Below, in pieces: positions 3,479 to 7,748 of a stretch of 7,748 nucleotides of DNA. How positions within the stretch are numbered: the first letter of the stretch is position 1; every line of letters starts with the position of its first letter. The DNA comes from Gammaproteobacteria bacterium (lineage in GTDB: Bacteria; Pseudomonadota; Gammaproteobacteria; Arenicellales; Poriferihabitantaceae), in assembly GCA_024679435.1 (NCBI GenBank), contig JAIBDK010000104.1, forward strand, positions 1 through 7,748, read 5' to 3'. The translations under genes were made by a program, and so were the position numbers. The notes beneath the pieces were generated by a model. It was given only the letters and a program-made list of their open reading frames with translations, was not told the origin of the DNA and made no database searches.

Positions 3479-5791
3479 ATGAAAAGAATGTTATTCAATG
3501 CAACCCATGCGGAAGAATTGCGGGTTGCCATAGTCGATGGCCAAAAGCTTATCGATCTTGATCTCGAATCTGCGATTCGCTCTGAGAAAAAAGGCAATAT
3601 TTACAAAGGAGTAGTAACTAAAGTTGAACCAAGTCTTGAAGCTTGTTTTGTAGACTATGGAACGGAAAAGCAGGGATTTCTTCCACTCAAAGAAATTTAC
3701 CGCGGGTATTTTTCCTCTCACGATTCAAAATCATCGATATCAGGCGTGAAAATTGAATCGGCAATCGAGGAAGGCATGGAAATGATTGTCCAGGTAGACA
3801 AGGATGAACGCGGAACCAAAGGTGCTGCCTTAACCACCTTTATCAGCCTCGCTGGGCGTTTTCTTGTTTTTATGCCGAACAACCCCAAAGGCGGCGGAAT
3901 TTCGCGTCGAATTTCTGGCGAGGAAAGAAACGAGCTTCGGCAGGTCCTGTCTAATTTAGTTGTTGATAAGCGCCACTCACTGATTGCACGAACTGAAGGT
4001 ATCGGAAGGTCAACAGAAGAACTGCAGTGGGATTTAGATTTTCTGGTCAAAGTGTGGGATAACATTGAAGAAGCATCCATCAGCACCAAGGCCCCATTTC
4101 TCATTTATCAGGAAAGCAATCTCATCGTTCGTTCAATCCGAGACCATCTTTCTGATGATGTTTCTGAGATCATCGTTGATGACGAAGAAGTGTATGACCG
4201 AGCAAAACGTTTTATCGATCAAGTAGTTCCTTCAAGTATCAGTAAGCTAAAGATTTATAAGGATACCGTTCCGTTGTTCTCACGTTACCAGATTGAGAAC
4301 CAGATCAACTCTGCCTTTAATAGAGAGGTGAGCCTCCCCTCGGGCGGTTCGCTAGCGATCGATCACACTGAAGCACTGATTTCCATTGACGTTAACTCAG
4401 CTCGGGCAACCAAAGGGAGCGATATTGAAGAAACGGCCCTCCATACAAACCTTGAAGCGGTAGAAGAAGTCGCCCGCCAGTTACGAATTCGTGATATCGG
4501 AGGCCTGGTAGTAATTGACCTCATTGATATGACGGTCAGCCGAAATCAGAAAGCCGTCGAAAACCGGTTAAGAGACTCATTACAAGCTGATCGGGCTCGT
4601 GTCCAGGTCGACCATATATCCCGTTTCGGACTGCTTGAAATGTCCAGGCAAAGGCTTCGATCTTCAATCAGCGATCTGAATTATAAGGTATGCCCCCGGT
4701 GTGAAGGAATGGGCACTATTCGAAGCGTCGTATCTTCTTCCCTGAATCTCATGAGGATTATCGAGGACGAAGCACTCAAAGAAAACACGGAAGCCATTCA
4801 GGTTGCAGTTCCACTGGATATGGCGACTTATTTGCTCAATGAAAAGCGCCATGAGTTGTACCAACTTGAAGCAAAGCTGGCTTCACGCATCATTGTTATT
4901 CCTTCAGACGAACTGGCCAGCCCACATTTTCATATCAACCGACTAAAAAGTGATGAATTCGACGAGTTGTCGAACATGCCAACTTACAGCCAGAAAGTTG
5001 CTCTGGAATCTTCCGAACCTAACGTCATCGATCACTTGAAAACAGCGAAGCCAGAAAGGGCACACGTCCAACTGGATCAGATCGGTCATAGCGCCCCTCC
5101 TCCTAAGTTCCAGCCAAATACTACGCCGGCTACAGAAACCAAAACAGCCGAACCTGGGCTTATAAAAAAGATAATGAAGGTATTTGCGGGAACTCCAGCG
5201 GTACAGGAAGAACCCGCCAAGGAAGAAACAACAAAACCCCAGGCCAGCAACCGACGTTCCAATCATAATCGTTCATCCGGTCAACAAACCCGTGGTAGAG
5301 GGCGGCAGGATGATTCGCAGGGTCGTAGCCAGAATCGTGGCCGAAACCCCAGAAAAAGTAACGCTCAAGATAAACAAACTAACCAGAACGCCGGGCGGAA
5401 GAAAACAGCTGACGATAACGCAACTACCAAGACTGATCAAAAAACCGCAACGGATGATCGTTCGAATGGGAACAGCCCTCAGAACAAAGGGCGTTCCCAA
5501 AATCGCAATAATCGTTCCCGTAATCAAGGAAGGAATAATTCGGGTGGGCGCAGGAATAATCAAAGCAGCCCCAGTAATAAGGCTAAAACCCAAAACGCAG
5601 CCCTGGAGTCAGCTGATGCAACACCTGGCAATGATCGCAAGGCAGCCGCGCGAAAGCCTACCACAAGAAAACCTTCGTCTGGACAGAGAAGACGCCCTGC
5701 CCCTAAGCAACAGCCGCATCCAGGACCAATTATATCAGTTGATAATATCCCTGCCGATCTGCCCGATGACATAGGCAACCGAAAAGACTAA
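3479..5791 (+). CDS. rne: Ribonuclease E (Rne), 770 aa
   Basis: RNase E is the essential endoribonuclease that starts mRNA decay and processes rRNA, tRNA and small RNAs, and it is the scaffold of the degradosome at the inner membrane. The protein begins MKRMLFNATHAEELRVAIVDG, quoted as far as needed, which is the classical RNase E start. The S1 domain spans about residues 36-120 (NIYKGVVTKVEPSLEACFVDYG). The DNase I-like catalytic part has D304 in ISIDVNSAR and D347 in VVIDLIDM, and the zinc link is C405-P-R-C408. Up to about residue 500 it follows the E. coli catalytic half. The tail is much shorter than the 1061-residue E. coli protein. The segment GLIKKIMKVFAG (560-571) is a likely amphipathic membrane-binding helix. 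Residues 590-745 are low-complexity and rich in Arg, Asn, Gln and Ser, suited to RNA binding. The start at 3479 is preferred over an in-frame TTG at 3398. The gene ends in three consecutive TAA codons. Confidence 0.97.
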   Translation: MKRMLFNATHAEELRVAIVDGQKLIDLDLESAIRSEKKGNIYKGVVTKVEPSLEACFVDYGTEKQGFLPLKEIYRGYFSSHDSKSSISGVKIESAIEEGMEMIVQVDKDERGTKGAALTTFISLAGRFLVFMPNNPKGGGISRRISGEERNELRQVLSNLVVDKRHSLIARTEGIGRSTEELQWDLDFLVKVWDNIEEASISTKAPFLIYQESNLIVRSIRDHLSDDVSEIIVDDEEVYDRAKRFIDQVVPSSISKLKIYKDTVPLFSRYQIENQINSAFNREVSLPSGGSLAIDHTEALISIDVNSARATKGSDIEETALHTNLEAVEEVARQLRIRDIGGLVVIDLIDMTVSRNQKAVENRLRDSLQADRARVQVDHISRFGLLEMSRQRLRSSISDLNYKVCPRCEGMGTIRSVVSSSLNLMRIIEDEALKENTEAIQVAVPLDMATYLLNEKRHELYQLEAKLASRIIVIPSDELASPHFHINRLKSDEFDELSNMPTYSQKVALESSEPNVIDHLKTAKPERAHVQLDQIGHSAPPPKFQPNTTPATETKTAEPGLIKKIMKVFAGTPAVQEEPAKEETTKPQASNRRSNHNRSSGQQTRGRGRQDDSQGRSQNRGRNPRKSNAQDKQTNQNAGRKKTADDNATTKTDQKTATDDRSNGNSPQNKGRSQNRNNRSRNQGRNNSGGRRNNQSSPSNKAKTQNAALESADATPGNDRKAAARKPTTRKPSSGQRRRPAPKQQPHPGPIISVDNIPADLPDDIGNRKD

Positions 5792-5799
5792 TAATAAAA

Positions 5800-7104
5800 T
5801 CAACTTCGATCAAACACTGCCATTGATTCTACGTGCGCAGTCTGCGGAAACATATCTATAGCACCGGCATAAGTCAGGGAATAATCGTTATGGTTAACCA
5901 TCACGTCGGCATCCCGGGCCAACGTTGCGGGATTACAGGAAACATATACAAGTCTTTCCGGTTGAATTTTTGGGATTACATCCTGAATCACCTGGAAAGC
6001 ACCTGATCTTGGCGGATCTATCACCATTTTATTGAATTTTCCTGAATCGGCGATAACGGATAAATCACCGGCGTGCAAGTCCAGTTTCTCAAAGCTTGCC
6101 CTCTCTATCTGGTTAATTTCTGCGTTGTATCGACCCTTGCTGACCAGATAATTGTCCCCCTCCACACCAATGACCTCCGCACCTGATGTTGCCAAAGGTA
6201 AGGTAAAGTTACCCAACCCGCAAAAAAGATCGAGAATCCGGTCAGACGCAACGGGTTCAAGAAAATCATAGGCCTGCTTGACCATTAACTGATTCACTCT
6301 GGCATTGACCTGAATAAAGTCTAAGGGGCTGAATTCCAACTCAATATCGAACTGCTCGTGGCTATAACGCAATGGTATTGGCATCGCGGGTCCAACAGGC
6401 ATCACCGAGTCAGGACCTTTTGACTGGGTAAAAAAATCAACGTCATTAATCGCAGCGTATTCTCTCAGTCGCTCTATATCTGCCTGAGAAATGCTTTCCA
6501 GATGACGTAGCACCAAAGCAACACGATGGTCCCCTGCAGCAACCTCTATTTGTGGAATCCGACTATTATTGGACAACCCGGTTATTAGCTGATGGAGACC
6601 AGGCAGCAAATCAGAAATCCGGATATCAAGCGTTTTGCATCGTTGCAGAGAGGTAATGAAGCTGCTCTGCCTTTCCCGAAAACCCACAAGAATGCCGCCT
6701 TTCTTGAATACGTTCTTAATCCCAAGACGGGCCTTTCGGCGATAATTCCACATGTCACCTCGTAACGGAGAAAGCACCTCACCCACAGAAACCTTGCCAA
6801 TACGGGTAAGATTGTCGATCAGTATTTTTTCCTTGTAATCAATCTGGGACGAACTATCCAGATGTTGCAGGGCACACCCGCCGCAAATTCCAAAATACTC
6901 ACATTCTGCTTCTACACGCTGACTGGAAGCCTCTAGAATTTTTGTTGATTTGCCTTCAAATTTACCTTTGCGCTTTTTACCTGGTTTAAAGGAGATCAAC
7001 TCATCCGGTAGTACTCCATCAACAAAATAAACACGATCATTGGCTTTTACAACGCCTATCCCATCATGCGTGAGGTCTTCAACTCTGGCCCGCAATTCGT
7101 CCAT
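5800..7104 (-). CDS. rlmD: 23S rRNA (uracil-1939-C5)-methyltransferase RlmD
   Basis: RlmD transfers a methyl group from S-adenosylmethionine to C5 of U1939 in 23S rRNA. The 434-residue protein has the usual length. An N-terminal TRAM RNA-binding domain covers about residues 1-60 (RVEDLTHDGIGVV). Four cysteines for the [4Fe-4S] cluster follow: C68, C74 and C77 in CEYFGICGGC, and C156 in QRCKTLD. The SAM-binding motif is LDLFCGLGNF (291-300), DPPRSG carries D363, and the nucleophile is C390 in VSCNPATLARD. All key residues are present. The ATG lies three bases after the stop of the upstream exonuclease-like gene, so the two are probably cotranscribed and translationally coupled. Only a weak purine-rich ribosome site is visible. 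The 3' end converges on rne with an 8-bp gap and no terminator between them. Confidence 0.96.
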   Translation of the reverse strand: MDELRARVEDLTHDGIGVVKANDRVYFVDGVLPDELISFKPGKKRKGKFEGKSTKILEASSQRVEAECEYFGICGGCALQHLDSSSQIDYKEKILIDNLTRIGKVSVGEVLSPLRGDMWNYRRKARLGIKNVFKKGGILVGFRERQSSFITSLQRCKTLDIRISDLLPGLHQLITGLSNNSRIPQIEVAAGDHRVALVLRHLESISQADIERLREYAAINDVDFFTQSKGPDSVMPVGPAMPIPLRYSHEQFDIELEFSPLDFIQVNARVNQLMVKQAYDFLEPVASDRILDLFCGLGNFTLPLATSGAEVIGVEGDNYLVSKGRYNAEINQIERASFEKLDLHAGDLSVIADSGKFNKMVIDPPRSGAFQVIQDVIPKIQPERLVYVSCNPATLARDADVMVNHNDYSLTYAGAIDMFPQTAHVESMAVFDRS

Positions 7105-7107
7105 GTA

Positions 7108-7748
7108 TTACTCTTTACCACCAATATTCCAGGCCTGCAAAAACTCAAGGAGATGGGGCATTCCGGACTCATCGAGCAGGTCACGGGTTTTTTGGCATTC
7201 ATCCTGATACTGATCTTTTGTCAGATTTCCACGTATCAACTCCCAGCGCAAATAAACCAGATAGGTATTAAGCACATCTGTTTCACAATAGTTTCTAATT
7301 CCTTGCAATTCACCACCAAGGTAATTATCCCAAACGGCGGCACCGCTCATCCCAAGCTTACCCGGAAATCCTAGCATCACAGCAATCTGATCCAGAGGGG
7401 CACACGCCCGAAGATTAAAACCGGACAGCATATCCATCACGTCAATATGGCGATAATGATAGCGACTCAGATAATTGTTGAATTTAAACTCCTTATGTTC
7501 ATCACCGTTTTCCCAATACCGACTGGCATCAATGTTGTGCAATAGTGATCGATAATGCAAAACAGGCAAATCAAATCCTGAACCGTTCCAGCTAACAATA
7601 GTCGGTGAATAGCGATCAATGCCATCAAAAAACCGCTGAATCAATTCGTCTTCCGGTGAGTCAAGATTGCCAAGCGACCAGACTTTAAGAGAATCCCGGG
7701 AACGATACACTGCAGATATCGCGACTACGCGGTGCAAATGCAAAGGTA
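7108..7748 (-). CDS. Predicted 3'-5' exonuclease, PolB exonuclease-like (PF10108 / COG3298), 5' end outside the window
   Basis: The visible C-terminal 213 or so codons belong to the DnaQ-like family related to the proofreading domain of PolB-type DNA polymerases, which would remove nucleotides from DNA 3' ends using two metal ions. The Exo II motif is SWNGSGFD, with the catalytic Asp following N-x3-F. HIDVMDMLSGF is a conserved family segment, and the Exo III motif is YCETD with its Tyr and Asp. The Exo I motif (D-x-E) should lie just upstream, beyond the right border. The frame stays open to the edge through CCT (Pro), and HRVVAIS is normally internal in this family, so the TTG at 7743-7741 is not the start. 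The gene directly precedes rlmD by three bases. The role in the cell is not well established, and repair is a guess from the family. Confidence 0.88.
   Translation of the reverse strand, partial: PLHLHRVVAISAVYRSRDSLKVWSLGNLDSPEDELIQRFFDGIDRYSPTIVSWNGSGFDLPVLHYRSLLHNIDASRYWENGDEHKEFKFNNYLSRYHYRHIDVMDMLSGFNLRACAPLDQIAVMLGFPGKLGMSGAAVWDNYLGGELQGIRNYCETDVLNTYLVYLRWELIRGNLTKDQYQDECQKTRDLLDESGMPHLLEFLQAWNIGGKE

Noticed and set aside
5184..5774. A 196-codon open frame on the plus strand inside rne
   Set aside because: It is a frame-shifted reading of the low-complexity RNase E tail. Its Ile/Arg/Pro-rich composition has no domain or ribosome site.

Overview
The window looks like chromosomal DNA of a gammaproteobacterium with medium GC content. 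The evidence is an RNase E whose first residues and catalytic core closely follow the E. coli type, an RlmD methyltransferase with its iron-sulfur cysteines, a tRNA-Val(GAC) with an encoded CCA end, and the exonuclease/rlmD gene pair. I cannot name a genus. No transposase, integrase, CRISPR array or phage gene is visible.

The left third (1-2280) holds three genes on the minus strand, each with its own spacer. They are a short lipoprotein-like peptide (11-145), a metallo-beta-lactamase-fold hydrolase of the COG1237 type (384-1403), and a secreted NTF2-like DUF4440 protein (1610-2041). The two exported proteins share a conserved element of about 50 bp upstream (188-240 and 2218-2268). It combines a -10 box with a 10-bp-spaced direct repeat in the activator position, which suggests co-regulation.

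The middle (2281-3478) is non-coding apart from tRNA-Val and its terminator on the minus strand. To its right lies a 938-bp gap before rne. This gap holds an extended -10 promoter candidate, a series of nested inverted repeats and a terminator-like hairpin with a T-run more than 200 bp before the rne start. It is either a very long structured rne leader with attenuation, or a separate small RNA followed by a second rne promoter.

The right half (3479-7748) is housekeeping. rne on the plus strand encodes RNase E of 770 residues with a shortened, basic, disordered tail. It converges with an 8-bp gap on rlmD, which is transcribed with a 3'-5' exonuclease-like gene that runs off the window. The right half therefore concerns RNA turnover, rRNA modification and nuclease activity. 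The left genes are accessory, and their physiological role is not evident.

The best candidates for something undescribed are the structured RNA region upstream of rne, the paired promoter elements, and a leader with competing pairings in front of the DUF4440 gene. None matches a riboswitch class that I recognise.
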